Shown: positions 1-8,559 of the stretch, piece by piece | Layout of the letters: each line of letters starts with the position of its first letter | Position numbering within the stretch: position 1 is the stretch's first letter | Source: Lachnospiraceae bacterium | GTDB taxonomy: Bacteria; Bacillota; Clostridia; Lachnospirales; Lachnospiraceae | DNA length: 64,000 nucleotides | NCBI GenBank assembly: GCA_910575075.1 | Contig: CAJTCY010000007.1 | Location: 62,001 to 126,000 of the forward strand | Direction of reading: 5' to 3' | Made by a program: the position numbers and the translations under genes | Notes under the pieces: model-generated | What the model was told of the DNA's origin: nothing | The model's input: the letters and a program-made list of their open reading frames with translations, nothing else | Database searches by the model: none

Positions 1-150
1 CGCCTGTGAATCACTGTTTGCCCGCACATGAAAACGGATAATTTTCCCTGCGATATCCTCAGTCATATGCTGCTGCCTGCACTGCCAGGCTCCCCCCAGC
101 AACGCTGCCAATATCATCAATATCATTCCTTTTTTTATCCAGTCCTTCAT
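1..150 (-). CDS. spoIIR: Stage II sporulation protein R, N-terminal part (cut by window edge)
   Basis: Only the first 50 codons lie in the window. They start at the ATG at 150, behind a GGAAGG ribosome site. The protein opens with a short basic stretch and a hydrophobic segment (residues about 8-22, signal or membrane anchor). It then enters a stretch reading EDIAGKIIRFHVRANSDS, which matches the conserved start of SpoIIR. In known systems SpoIIR is secreted from the forespore and triggers SpoIIGA to process pro-sigma-E in the mother cell. It lies downstream of the gerABC genes on the same strand, 82 bp after gerC. The call rests on this short motif, but the motif is distinctive. Confidence 0.8.
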   Translation of the reverse strand, partial: MKDWIKKGMILMILAALLGGAWQCRQQHMTEDIAGKIIRFHVRANSDSQA

Positions 151-232
151 TTTTCTTACCTTCCTGTCCTAATTGATAATAAGAATATTGCCAGAAAAAA
201 AAGGTTTATACATTTTTTATATATAATGATAT

Positions 233-1327
233 TTATTTCCAGTTTAAAAGACTGATATCTACCTCGAATACCTGCCGGGCCTTCTGATTATACACTCCTG
301 GCTGTCCCTGATATTTCCTGTAAAGATTCCGGTTCAATCCTCCAAGAGAACTGTAAGTATTCGCCATATCTATGGCGTATTCCGTTCTCAGCTTTTTAGC
401 CGTCTCCTGCAGGTCTGCTGTGAGATGCTTCTCTATTTTCCCTTCCAGCCGGTACTGCTGTGCAGAAGAACTGGGCCGTCCTGTTACCATCCTTGCCTTT
501 CCCTTAATGGAAACCGTCACCACGGGCACATCTTCGTTTTCCTCTACGGCGGCTGATACCTGCAGTTCTGAGATCTCCGCCACTTCGTACTCTGACAATT
601 CAAAGGTAAATTTTCTCAGCAGATTCTGACAGAGAAATATTTCCATTGCCTCTTTGACAGACAATATTCCGCCGTATTGAAAATCCAGCACTGCCGCATA
701 TCCAGTAACAGCCGGTCGGTTCCCCTGCCCGGTCAGCATTGGTATCAGCAAAAGTTCATCCTGATTATGCCACTGGTTCATAAGGCTTCCCAGCGTCGCC
801 GTTTTATTCTGCCTGAAATCTTTCTGGCTCTCCAGCATATCTTCCAGATATTTCCCCATGGAGCCTTCTGTCTCTTCTGTAAGTGAAAGAATCTCTGCTG
901 CTGAACTGCCCACAAACAGATCGATATTTCTCGCAGAGCTTTCCTGCTGCTCCCATGCAAGCAGAAAACTTCTGAGATACTTTGGATTTTTTACCAGCTC
1001 CTCTCCCAAAACCACTGCTTTCAGGTGGTTATAGTCCAGAAGCCGGTTGGTGTTGTTCTCATAAGATTTTTCCACATGATACATATCCGCTCCCTCCAGG
1101 GACATCCCCATAGGAGTATCTGTAGTCTTCCCCTTTTCTGATATCTGCGCAAGATCAGGAAAATCAAAACTCACTACCAGTTTTCTGTCTTCACCTTCTT
1201 CGGCATCTTCTTCCTGCTGCAGGTCAATGCCTGCCGCAAGGGGAAAGCTGCGTTCTTCAAGCTGCACTGATTCACATCCGCAGAGAAACAGCATTCCAAG
1301 CATTGCAAAACCTATCCCTTTCCACAT
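233..1327 (-). CDS. gerC: Ger(x)C family spore germination lipoprotein
   Basis: Third subunit of a GerA-type germinant receptor, which sits in the spore inner membrane and senses nutrients. The reading frame extends further upstream, but the ATG at 1327 is preferred. It has AGGAGG at good spacing, starts a proper lipoprotein signal (hydrophobic stretch ending LFLCGC), and overlaps the gerB stop as TGATG, a sign of translational coupling. From this start the protein has 364 residues, usual for the family. After the lipid-attached Cys comes the typical 'ERSFPLAAGIDL' entry to the N-terminal domain. The order gerA-gerB-gerC matches the classical tricistronic operon. The germinant cannot be told from sequence. 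Confidence 0.92.
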   Translation of the reverse strand: MWKGIGFAMLGMLFLCGCESVQLEERSFPLAAGIDLQQEEDAEEGEDRKLVVSFDFPDLAQISEKGKTTDTPMGMSLEGADMYHVEKSYENNTNRLLDYNHLKAVVLGEELVKNPKYLRSFLLAWEQQESSARNIDLFVGSSAAEILSLTEETEGSMGKYLEDMLESQKDFRQNKTATLGSLMNQWHNQDELLLIPMLTGQGNRPAVTGYAAVLDFQYGGILSVKEAMEIFLCQNLLRKFTFELSEYEVAEISELQVSAAVEENEDVPVVTVSIKGKARMVTGRPSSSAQQYRLEGKIEKHLTADLQETAKKLRTEYAIDMANTYSSLGGLNRNLYRKYQGQPGVYNQKARQVFEVDISLLNWK

Positions 1328-2436
1328 CAGCCGTTTCCTCCTTTCTGAGTCTTTCTCTCTGCCCTGGCCCAATGCAGAAACAACAAAAACAGCAAAATAA
1401 AAAACATCCCCGGCAGAACCACCCATATCTGATAAATTTCAAATACTTCTGTCAGAAAACTGTACTCCAAAAAACCTTTTCCCACCAAAAATACGATCAC
1501 CGCCACTACCCATAAACTCAAACGGTTCCGATGCATCTGACACAATTCCCTCATCACCAGCGCCCCCTGAAATATTCCGGTATTCAACAGTGCAAACAGT
1601 GCAAAAAACCATACAGCAGTCATCAGTACATCCTGTCTGGTAAAAAATCCGCCTGGCAGATTTACCATACCCATCAGCGTAATGACAGGGCGGTCCAATA
1701 CTCCCATGGTATTTCTGCCAAACACTCCCAGAAGAATCAGATAAATTATAATATTCAGAAAAATTACTGTTACCATTGCCGATTTTCCACAGGAAACCAT
1801 TTTCTCCGGTTTTCTGCAGAACGGCTTTAAAAACAACAAAGCTGTCAAAGGCAGAAGAAATATCAAAACGCTAAGGCTGCCTCTGGAAAATGACATGAAA
1901 TCCGACGATGCGATTGGGGTAAAATATGCCGTTTTAACATCCCCCACCGCAAGAACCAGCATAAACAAAAGAGGAATCCCCAAAAACCAGAAAATAATTT
2001 CATATATCCTTGCTCTGCCTTCAATGCCCCTGGCGCTTCCATATACTCCAAGCAGCAGTAAAATCAGGCTGATCCCCAGCCAGGAACCGTCTGGCAGCAG
2101 CCATGTCAATGACAGTGTCGTAAGTTCATACAGCACATATCCGCTTAATGTGACAAAATACAGAAAATAAAACACCATGAAAATATCTCCCAAAAGCTGT
2201 CCTGCCGTCTCCTTCATATAGCTGTAATAATCTTTTCTGATATGCTTTAGATTGGCTCCCATAAGGAACAAAAGCAACATTCCTCCTGCCATTCCCAGAA
2301 GCAGACAGAAAATACCGTCCGCACCTGACATAGAAGACAAAATTCCTGGAAGCATCAGGCTGCTCATGCCAAAAATATCCATGATAAATAGCCTTCTTAT
2401 CTGTCGTAACGATATTTTCCAATTATCCGCAAACAT
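1327..2436 (-). CDS. gerB: GerAB/ArcD/ProY family spore germination permease-like subunit
   Basis: Integral membrane subunit of the germinant receptor, from the amino-acid/polyamine/organocation transporter superfamily. In this family it is thought to hold the germinant binding pocket. The 369-residue protein is almost wholly hydrophobic with about ten membrane helices, and starts MFADNWKISLRQIRRLFI, as family members do. It lies 21 bp downstream of gerA and overlaps gerC by three bases. Expression is expected in the forespore (sigma-G), though I did not identify a promoter. Confidence 0.92.
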   Translation of the reverse strand: MFADNWKISLRQIRRLFIMDIFGMSSLMLPGILSSMSGADGIFCLLLGMAGGMLLLFLMGANLKHIRKDYYSYMKETAGQLLGDIFMVFYFLYFVTLSGYVLYELTTLSLTWLLPDGSWLGISLILLLLGVYGSARGIEGRARIYEIIFWFLGIPLLFMLVLAVGDVKTAYFTPIASSDFMSFSRGSLSVLIFLLPLTALLFLKPFCRKPEKMVSCGKSAMVTVIFLNIIIYLILLGVFGRNTMGVLDRPVITLMGMVNLPGGFFTRQDVLMTAVWFFALFALLNTGIFQGALVMRELCQMHRNRLSLWVVAVIVFLVGKGFLEYSFLTEVFEIYQIWVVLPGMFFILLFLLFLHWARAERKTQKGGNG

Positions 2437-2457
2437 AATAATTCCTTTTCTTTCTAC

Positions 2458-3957
2458 TTATTTCTGTTCCTTCTCCTTATACAGACGAAGCCTGGTGCGT
2501 GCGCCTTCTCGGGTATACACTGGACGTTTCTTCAAATAATCTAAAGGCAGCCTCAGGAACGTATCACGTTCATCCTGATAGCCATTCAAGTCTGCCCCTA
2601 CAAACGGCGCCAGATAAGGAATGCCGAAACTCTCCAGATGAGACAGATGAATGAGTACTGCCAAAACACCAGCCAGAAAACCGAAGAATCCCAGCGTACC
2701 GCAGAGGAAAATAAAAAGAAATTTTAAAATCCTGAATGCCGTGGCAAATTCTTCATTCGGTACGGCAAAGGAACATAACGCAGTCAGCGCCACCACAATC
2801 ACTACAATCGGACTGACAATGTTGGCGTCTACCGCTGCCTGGCCGATAATCAATCCGCCCACAATACCGATGGTATTGCCGTTGGCCCCAGGCAGGCGCA
2901 CTCCTGCCTCCCGCAGCAGTTCAAAGGCAATTTCCATGAGAATAACCTCTACCATTGCCGGAAAAGGAACCCCCTGTCTGGCCGCTGCCAGAGACAGCAG
3001 CAAGTCGGTAGGCAGAATCTGGGTATGAAAATTAGTAATAGCAAGATACAGCCCCGGAAACACCATGGCAAGAAAGGATGCCAGATACCGAAGCGCTCTG
3101 GTAAAAGACGCAATTTCCCACCGGCTGTAATAATCATCACTGGTCTGAACAAACGTATTATAGGTCGCCGGCAGAATCAATGCCACGGGAGAATTGTCTG
3201 ACAGCAGAACAATCCTGCCTTCTAAAATTGCCATGGCCGCCCGGTCTGGACGCTGTGTCGTCTGAAACTGAGGAAAGGGAGAATACTTTTTTCTCTCTGT
3301 AAGCTGTTCAATGATCCCGCTGTCTAATGCTCCGTCAATCTCAAACTCGCTGAGCCGCTTTTCAATTTCCTCCAGCATTCCGGGATAAATCAGGTCTTTA
3401 AGATAGACCAGATCCACATTGGTGTTGGTACGCCTGCCGGCAAAACTTTCTTTTACTTTCACATGAGGGCTGCGCAGGCGTTTTCGAATCAGCGCTGTAT
3501 TCAGTTTGATAGATTCGGAAAATCCTTCGTTGGAACCCCGGATTACCTTCTCTGATTCCGTCTCATAGACGCCTCTGCCCGGATAACCCTTATCAGGTAT
3601 TTTCAAAGCCTTATTGTAGCCATTCAGAAAAAACAGCACATCTCCAGTCAGCATTCCTTCAGCCGCCTCTTCGATGGTCGGGAAAGGCTGGGAATCTGAG
3701 ATATCTTCCACGTTCTCTTTTACATAATCGCTAAGCTCCTGTTCTGGCATTGTCCTCAGTTTTCCCAAAAGCTTTCCCACAGCAGAATCTTTAAAATCCA
3801 CGCTGCTCAGCGTCACTTCGATATAGGCAATGTAACATTCCTGCTCCAAATGCTCTCCCACCTTTATCTTCCGCTTTTTGATATCCTCGCAATCAGAAAA
3901 AAGCTCTTCAAAATTTCTGATGTTCTCCTGTAAATCAGATGTAATCTGTATCGACAT
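2458..3957 (-). CDS. gerA: GerA family spore germination protein (GerAA-type)
   Basis: Large membrane subunit of the germinant receptor, 499 residues, usual for the family. The N-terminal half is soluble (residues about 1-285), including the conserved 'LNTALIRKRLRSPHVKVKE' type stretch. It is followed by a membrane half with several hydrophobic helices and the conserved 'NFHTQILPTDLLLSLAAAR' region. AGGAGG stands a few bases before the ATG at 3957. First gene of the gerA-gerB-gerC operon. Recent work on the family proposes that the A subunit oligomerises into an ion channel; that is family knowledge and not visible here. Confidence 0.94.
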   Translation of the reverse strand: MSIQITSDLQENIRNFEELFSDCEDIKKRKIKVGEHLEQECYIAYIEVTLSSVDFKDSAVGKLLGKLRTMPEQELSDYVKENVEDISDSQPFPTIEEAAEGMLTGDVLFFLNGYNKALKIPDKGYPGRGVYETESEKVIRGSNEGFSESIKLNTALIRKRLRSPHVKVKESFAGRRTNTNVDLVYLKDLIYPGMLEEIEKRLSEFEIDGALDSGIIEQLTERKKYSPFPQFQTTQRPDRAAMAILEGRIVLLSDNSPVALILPATYNTFVQTSDDYYSRWEIASFTRALRYLASFLAMVFPGLYLAITNFHTQILPTDLLLSLAAARQGVPFPAMVEVILMEIAFELLREAGVRLPGANGNTIGIVGGLIIGQAAVDANIVSPIVVIVVALTALCSFAVPNEEFATAFRILKFLFIFLCGTLGFFGFLAGVLAVLIHLSHLESFGIPYLAPFVGADLNGYQDERDTFLRLPLDYLKKRPVYTREGARTRLRLYKEKEQK

Positions 3958-4041
3958 GTCTCCCTCCTCTCTGGTTTTGTCTCAACCGTTCTGCACTAGA
4001 CGTTCTGCCGCCCCGCCTGTAAATGAAAAACCCACTCATTT

Positions 4042-4105
4042 CCGCGAACTGCATATAATTTTTATTTGCTCTTTCATAGGAAAGGAACTTTTACACTTTA
4101 GTTTG
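4042..4105 (-). repeat. Partial copy of dispersed repeat family R1
   Basis: The stretch runs from 'ccgcgaactgcatataat' to 'tcataggaaaggaacttttaca'. It matches the reverse complement of part of the element at 9136-9275 and the downstream part of the copy at 42492-42610. The hairpin half with GAATGCG/CGCATTC is missing. It lies just upstream of gerA on the gerA strand. Divergence from the other copies is clear, so it looks like an old truncated copy. Confidence 0.55.
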
Positions 4106-4112
4106 ACACGCC

Positions 4113-4164
4113 ATAATGAGATAAGAAAAAAGAACAGGTATTATCCTATTCTTTTTCTCATTAT
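4113..4164 (-). terminator. Hairpin downstream of the GntR gene, probable terminator
   Basis: Inverted repeat with arms ATAATGAG / CTCATTAT and an inner A-rich/T-rich pair AAAAAGAA / TTCTTTTT. It starts 28 bp after the stop of the GntR gene. It separates the ispE-GntR unit from the germination operon. The stem is AT-rich and the run of T residues is part of the stem, so termination strength is uncertain. Confidence 0.55.
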
Positions 4165-4191
4165 TTATTATGTTTTCCCATATTTTCCTGT

Positions 4192-4866
4192 TTATTCCTG
4201 TTCATGGATAATATTTTTCACCATAATCTCCTGATTTACCACATGGGAGCCCACAAGCTCCACCACCATCTTCTTATCTTTGTGCTTCAGTCCTTCATAA
4301 ATCTTCTTGTGCTCCTCGATCAGAACCGGATATACGTCGTCATTTTTCAGATATTCCACCCGGTAGCGGTACATCTGCTCCCTGAGATTATTAAGAAGAT
4401 TCACCAGCTTCGTATTATCGGCAGTCTGATAAATCACTTCATGAAATTCAATATCTTTCTGGGCAATCTGCTTCACATCCCCTGTCTCTATGCTTTCCTC
4501 AAAACGGATCAAAGCCTCATGAAGCTCCGCCAGTCTCTCTTCTGTCATATTATCACATGCAAGCCCTACGGCAAGTTCATCCAGGGCGCGGCGGATCTGC
4601 AGTACATCCTCCATATCCTTCTCTGTCATCTTCGCCACTTCTGCGCCTTTTCTCGGAACTGTCACCGCGAGCCCCTCCAGCTCCAGCATACGAATCGCCT
4701 CACGGATCGGGGTACGGCTCACGCCCAGTTTTGCCGCAAGCTGCAGTTCCATCAGCCGTTCCCCGGGCTTCAATTCTCCCTTCAATATGGCTTCCCGCAA
4801 GGTGTGAAATACTACATCCCGCAAGGGAAGATAAGCATTCATATTTAATTTCAACTGGTCTGTCAT
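4192..4866 (-). CDS. GntR family transcriptional regulator, FadR/FCD type
   Basis: Winged-helix DNA-binding domain at residues about 10-75, with the typical 'GERLMELQLAAKLGVSRTPIREAIRMLE' signature split over two helices. It is followed by an all-helical FCD effector domain (residues about 85-215) with the FHEVI and EHKKI histidines that bind metal or ligand in this family. The start at 4866 (ATG) is preferred over the GTG at 4875 because GAGGTGG sits at the right distance before it. Only 10 bp separate it from the ispE stop, so the two are cotranscribed. The effector and targets are unknown; FCD regulators usually answer to organic or sugar acids. Confidence 0.9.
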   Translation of the reverse strand: MTDQLKLNMNAYLPLRDVVFHTLREAILKGELKPGERLMELQLAAKLGVSRTPIREAIRMLELEGLAVTVPRKGAEVAKMTEKDMEDVLQIRRALDELAVGLACDNMTEERLAELHEALIRFEESIETGDVKQIAQKDIEFHEVIYQTADNTKLVNLLNNLREQMYRYRVEYLKNDDVYPVLIEEHKKIYEGLKHKDKKMVVELVGSHVVNQEIMVKNIIHEQE

Positions 4867-4876
4867 CTGCTCCACC

Positions 4877-5749
4877 TCACCGTCTATTGTTGTATATATC
4901 TGTCAAATATACCTGCTTTGCCAGATCTCCTTCCCGCAGGCTGCTGTAAGCTTTCTCTGCCAGACTTTCATCTTCAAACAGCCCGAACACGGTAGGTCCG
5001 CTGCCGCTCATCATAGCATTCAACGCACCATACCGCAGCATCTCATTTTGGATTTCACTGATAACAGGATAGTTTGGAATGGTCACACTCTCCAGTATAT
5101 TCCCCATATTAGACGCTATTTTCTTTAAATTTCCTTCTTTCAGCCCTTCCAGAAGCACATCAATATCAGGATGTATCGCTGCCTCATCCAGCCTTAAGTT
5201 CTCATAAACAAACTTCGTAGAAACACTGACAGGCGGTTTTGCCACTAATACTTTACAATTTGGCATAGGCGGCAGAGGCGAAAGTTCCTCCCCGATTCCT
5301 TCTGCCAGAGCTGTTCCGCGCATAATGCAGTAAGGAACATCTGCCCCGATTTTCACCCCACGCTTCATCAGCTCTCTTTTTGACAAATTCAAATGAAACA
5401 TCTGATTCATACCATATAGAACAGCGGCGGCGTCTGAACTGCCTCCCGCCATTCCGGCTGCCACTGGGATAAATTTCTGTAAATCAATATGCACACCGGA
5501 TTTCAGGCAAAATTCATCCATCAGAAGTTTCGCTGCCTGATATACCAGATTATTTTCATTTTCTGGAACATAGAACAAGTTGGTCTTTACCTGTATTTCC
5601 GGTTTCTTTATTTTCTGTATGATAATTTTATCATACAGGCTGACTGTCTGCATAATCATGCGCACCTCATGATAACCATCTTCCCGGCGCCTTAACACAT
5701 CCAGTCCAAGGTTAATTTTGGCAAGTGCCTTTAATTTCATCTCTGTCAT
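4877..5749 (-). CDS. ispE: 4-diphosphocytidyl-2-C-methyl-D-erythritol kinase
   Basis: ATP-dependent kinase of the MEP (non-mevalonate) isoprenoid pathway, phosphorylating CDP-methylerythritol. It is a GHMP-family protein: residues 1-15 carry the AKINLGLDVL start typical of IspE, the ATP loop 'PVAAGMAGGSSDAAAVL' is in the N-terminal half, and the C-terminal 'MSGSGPTVFGLF' is motif 3. The frame is open back to 5866, but the ATG at 5749 has GGAGA at 7 bp and gives 290 residues, the normal length. Followed closely by the GntR gene. Confidence 0.95.
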   Translation of the reverse strand: MTEMKLKALAKINLGLDVLRRREDGYHEVRMIMQTVSLYDKIIIQKIKKPEIQVKTNLFYVPENENNLVYQAAKLLMDEFCLKSGVHIDLQKFIPVAAGMAGGSSDAAAVLYGMNQMFHLNLSKRELMKRGVKIGADVPYCIMRGTALAEGIGEELSPLPPMPNCKVLVAKPPVSVSTKFVYENLRLDEAAIHPDIDVLLEGLKEGNLKKIASNMGNILESVTIPNYPVISEIQNEMLRYGALNAMMSGSGPTVFGLFEDESLAEKAYSSLREGDLAKQVYLTDIYNNRR

Positions 5750-5862
5750 TGCATTTCTCCTGTATTGCATTTCTTCTGTATTTTGTATACATTCTATAGT
5801 AACAGTTAAACATTTTTTACGGGAAAAGTCAATTGTTTCTCTCTCTTGAATCTTTCTATCAT

Positions 5863-6420
5863 TCATACAATAGAAGATTTTAGGGTGCTTGAAATCAATT
5901 GTTCAATGAATGATGCAACGTTTTCTGGCGATTCCGCCATACCGTCATTAATCCAATAATTTAATATGCCGCTGCTTCCCTGTGCTGTATAAACATAAAT
6001 CCATGCCCGCTGCGTTTGTGATAAATGGGGGAACTGCCTATTGATATAGGCGGCAAACTCCATATAGCACATCTGAAAAACTTTCAGCGGAAACTTTGTA
6101 TCTCCATTTTCAGAAAATAATGTTATATACAATGAACCGTTCTCTTTCATTTTTTCAAGCAGCTTTACAAGGGTTTTGCCAATTCCGTCCAAAATAGAGT
6201 TTCTCATCGTTTCATGCAGTTCTTTCAGAATTTCTTCCTCTATTTTGTCCATAAGATCATAAACATCCATGTAATACTTGTAAAAGGTGGCACGGTTGAT
6301 GTCTGCCATTTCACAAAGCTCTTTTACCGTAATTTTGTTCATAGGTTTTTGTTTAAGCAGGGAAACGAAATTACTCTGAATAATCATTTTCGAATATCTC
6401 ACACGTGCGTCCTGTCCCAT
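5863..6420 (-). CDS. TetR/AcrR family transcriptional regulator
   Basis: 185 residues. N-terminal TetR helix-turn-helix at about residues 10-60 (motif 'ITVKELCEMADINRATFYKYY'-like), then a helical C-terminal domain of the type seen in DhaS-like regulators. The gene is read away from the small lipoprotein operon that begins at 6783 on the other strand. The 360-bp gap between them is the natural place for its operator, but no clear palindrome was assigned. Ligand unknown. Confidence 0.88.
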   Translation of the reverse strand: MGQDARVRYSKMIIQSNFVSLLKQKPMNKITVKELCEMADINRATFYKYYMDVYDLMDKIEEEILKELHETMRNSILDGIGKTLVKLLEKMKENGSLYITLFSENGDTKFPLKVFQMCYMEFAAYINRQFPHLSQTQRAWIYVYTAQGSSGILNYWINDGMAESPENVASFIEQLISSTLKSSIV

Positions 6421-6502
6421 ATAGCACCTCCAAAACCAACAGATCGATTATTTTTGTCACAGAAACCGACATATTTTCAACAAATGTTTACAAAATAACA
6501 TA

Positions 6503-6694
6503 TTGGTGAACACTGACTGTTGTTTTAATTACTGTAAGTATTATACTAAAGGCAGAATAGAAAATCAACATATGTTTGCAAAAATTCCTTTTGCAGAAGC
6601 GAAGGAGGCGTATCGATATGTAATTGCATTTATACCAAAGGTCAAGAACAAAAAGCGAAAGAGAATTGAGGATATGTTAAGAATAGTTTGGTAA
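6503..6694 (+). pseudogene. Possible gene fragment or chance ORF between TetR gene and lipoprotein gene
   Basis: A 63-codon frame without a convincing ribosome site. Its second half (from 'FAKIPFAEAKEAYRYVIAF' to the end) has a protein-like composition and a basic tail. It could be the decayed end of a larger gene. I do not recognise it. The rest of 6421-6782 is AT-rich and holds presumed promoters for the two divergent genes. Confidence 0.2.
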
Positions 6695-6782
6695 ATCACG
6701 AAAGCGTCTATCATAGGACGGTTATAATAATTTCAATCATTTTAGGATAGGTAATTTCAGGAATTTGAAAGGAGTGAAGACT

Positions 6783-6989
6783 ATGCGGCATGACAAATTA
6801 TGGCTTCCACCGTTTATTTGCGGCCTGCTTCTTGCAGGATGTGCCTCAAGGACAGAAAATACTGAAAAATCTGAATGGAAAGAGAATGAAAACAAAAACC
6901 GAATGAAAATAGTTGAGAAAATTATGCGTGTATCCGCAGACGGAACAAGAAAGGTTTTCTCAGAAATGTTCAACAAAGAGGAGGATTAA
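6783..6989 (+). CDS. Small lipoprotein, unknown function
   Basis: 68 residues. The start at 6783 has GGAG 8 bp upstream; an in-frame TTG further up lacks one. Signal peptide 'LWLPPFICGLLLAGC' has a clean lipobox (LAGC), so the mature protein is a short, very hydrophilic peptide of about 49 residues bound to the outer face of the membrane, rich in Glu, Lys and Asn. The next gene begins 4 bp later, so the two form an operon. No family recognised. The divergent TetR gene is a candidate regulator. Confidence 0.7.
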   Translation: MRHDKLWLPPFICGLLLAGCASRTENTEKSEWKENENKNRMKIVEKIMRVSADGTRKVFSEMFNKEED

Positions 6990-6993
6990 AATT

Positions 6994-7128
6994 ATGCCAA
7001 CATTATTACAAGTTTTATTAGTTCCTGTAATTATTGCATGCGCTCTTTGCGGCACAGTTGGGATTTTGAAACTGATTCTTAAGTTTTTACAAATGCAGGA
7101 ACAAAAGACGGAAAAAAATGAAAACTGA
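6994..7128 (+). CDS. Small single-span membrane protein, unknown function
   Basis: 44 residues starting at the ATG at 6994, directly behind AGGAGG that overlaps the end of the preceding lipoprotein gene. One long hydrophobic helix (residues about 4-34) and a charged tail 'QMQEQKTEKNEN'. Its pairing with the lipoprotein gene suggests a small membrane complex, but that is inference only. The reading is supported by the good ribosome site and gene coupling and not by any known family. Confidence 0.6.
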   Translation: MPTLLQVLLVPVIIACALCGTVGILKLILKFLQMQEQKTEKNEN

Positions 7129-7248
7129 TTCAAAGGCGTTGCCAGGAATGGGACAGTTATAACAGCATCTGCAATTGACGTTAAGACTCTGTATGAACAT
7201 ATAAACCCTGTGTTTATAAACTCGGCAGATATAGAGAATTTCATATAG
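7129..7248 (+). pseudogene. Protein-coding remnant without a start
   Basis: Directly after the 44-residue membrane protein gene there is a frame reading 'FKGVARNGTVITASAIDVK...' to 'NSADIENFI' and a stop at 7246-7248. It has normal protein composition but no start codon or ribosome site. It looks like the truncated C-terminal end of a gene whose front part was deleted. I do not recognise the parent family. The remaining bases to 7420 hold no other gene. Confidence 0.35.
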
Positions 7249-7420
7249 GCGCTTCGATAGATGTGGCTGCCACCTTTATTTCAGTCTCTCCCCAGGAAAT
7301 TATATTTTTCAAAAAACAGTGTTAATTTTTTCCTTCCGCTTCCGATATAAATTATAGAACTATAGAAACCCAAACAAGGTTAAGGAAAACCATATTTTTA
7401 TTGCCAAGGAGGGGCACATT

Positions 7421-8014
7421 ATGAGTGTAAACAATGTAAGCAATACCAGTACTGCGGCTTATACATCCAATGTTTATCAGAACAATTACAAGTATAATGC
7501 AAATACTGCAAAAACTGATGATAAAGACAAGGATAAGAATCAGGGCGTAGTATATGAGAAAAGCAATGCTGCTTCCAAAAGTGTATATGCAAAGGAAGAC
7601 GTCGTTGCCCGTATGAAGAAAGACGCCGAAGACAGAACTAATCAGCTCAGAAGCCTGGTTCAGCAGATGATGGGCAACCAGGGAGGCAAAATCGGACAGG
7701 CAGACGACATGTGGAGATTCCTGGCAAAAGGTGATTTCACTGTCAGCCCTGAGGTAAGAGCTCAGGCACAGAAAGATATTGCAGATGACGGCTATTGGGG
7801 CGTAAATCAGACCTCCGACCGTATCGTTGATTTTGCAAAAGCTCTGGTAGGTGATGATCCGGAGAAGGCTGAGAAGATGCGGGCTGCATTTGAAAAGGGC
7901 TTTAAAGCTGCTACCAAATCCTGGGGCAAAGAGCTTCCAAGTATCTCCCAGAGAACTTACGACGCTGTAATGGATAAGTTTGATGACTGGGCCGGCGTAG
8001 AGACAAAAGCATAA
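7421..8014 (+). CDS. Conserved-looking Clostridia protein of unknown function
   Basis: 197 residues behind AAGGAGG. Residues 1-50 are rich in Asn, Ser, Thr, Tyr and Lys and look disordered, with no signal peptide. Residues about 55-195 are helical and contain 'ADDGYWGVNQTSDRIVDFAKAL' and 'FKAATKSWGKELPSISQRT'-like stretches. I recall similar proteins in other Lachnospiraceae but no function. The N-terminal style (short polar, low complexity) resembles small surface- or flagellum-associated proteins, which is weak evidence. It stands alone, followed by a hairpin-rich gap. Confidence 0.75.
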   Translation: MSVNNVSNTSTAAYTSNVYQNNYKYNANTAKTDDKDKDKNQGVVYEKSNAASKSVYAKEDVVARMKKDAEDRTNQLRSLVQQMMGNQGGKIGQADDMWRFLAKGDFTVSPEVRAQAQKDIADDGYWGVNQTSDRIVDFAKALVGDDPEKAEKMRAAFEKGFKAATKSWGKELPSISQRTYDAVMDKFDDWAGVETKA

Positions 8015-8100
8015 TTGTTCTACAGAAAATGTGTGTCTGTCACACTTCTGTAAAACGATGAGAAACACGCTCTGCGAGTTTCTCACGTTCGCGGGCGGCA

Positions 8101-8130
8101 CCAAGCTGGAATGCTTGCATTCCAGCTTGG
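8101..8130. repeat. Perfect 30-bp palindrome with 14-bp arms
   Basis: CCAAGCTGGAATGC-TT-GCATTCCAGCTTGG is a perfect inverted repeat, preceded by another inverted pair GAGAAAC/GTTTCTC at about 8059-8082. No U-tract follows, so it is not a simple terminator. Together with the hairpin at 8160 and the repeat at 8192 it makes a cluster of stem-loops in the 545-bp gap after the 197-residue protein gene. Confidence 0.7.
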
Positions 8131-8159
8131 CTTATGCCTTCCGCGCAAATAAGAACTCT

Positions 8160-8187
8160 GAAAGCATCTCCTTTGCGGGATGCTTTC
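8160..8187 (+). terminator. Probable intrinsic terminator
   Basis: GAAAGCATC and GATGCTTTC form a 9-bp stem around a 10-base loop, followed by TTGTCTTAT. It lies downstream of the 197-residue protein gene on the plus strand. The T-rich tail is imperfect. Confidence 0.5.
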
Positions 8188-8191
8188 TTGT

Positions 8192-8324
8192 CTTATAGGA
8201 AAGACCTTGTCACGCTAAAGCGTGAAAGTATGTTTCCTAAAATAATATGCGCAGTCCGCGGAGAAGAAGTTGCTGCTTCGTAGCCCGCTCATGCGCGGAG
8301 AATGCGTAAAACGCATTCTTTTTT
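8192..8324 (+). repeat. Dispersed repeat R1, full-length copy a
   Basis: About 130 bp: 'cttataggaaagaccttgtc', a small hairpin CACGCT/AGCGTG, a variable spacer, then 'gcggagaagaagttgctgct', and finally the hairpin GAATGCG-TAAAA-CGCATTC followed by T residues. The same order is found at 9136-9275 and, reversed, at 42492-42610. Partial copies are at 4042, 18225 and 39139. No coding capacity. Could be a non-autonomous mobile element or a REP-like unit. Confidence 0.75.
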
Positions 8325-8344
8325 ATTTCGCAATTGCCTAACAA

Positions 8345-8525
8345 GATTCAGGTGTCAAAAGGTGGTCAAAAATGATGTTGGCAATTTGCACAAATAGGTA
8401 CAAAAAGTTGTGACTTGCCCTGACGGTTAGAATTTCTTCTGTCTGGGACAGTTGGAACAACGTTTGTATTTATTTGTGCAAATTGGCAATAAGCATTTTT
8501 GAAACTACCTTTTGATATCTGAATC
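8345..8525. mobile_element. MITE-like element A, copy 1
   Basis: 181 bp bounded by imperfect inverted repeats of about 60 bp. The left end begins GATTCAGGTGTCAAAAGGTG, and the right end read backwards begins GATTCAGATATCAAAAGGTA. Both arms contain GCAATTTGCACAAATA or a close variant. There is no ORF. A second, longer copy lies at 36281-36592 in the opposite orientation. No clear target-site duplication was found. Confidence 0.75.
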
Positions 8526-8559
8526 ATAAACAATAATATTGCTGAAAGGAGTATTTATC

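Noticed and set aside
7352-8104. 250-codon minus-strand frame opposite the 197-residue protein gene
   Set aside because: Antisense to a gene with a strong ribosome site and normal protein composition; the antisense frame is hydrophobic junk without a start site.
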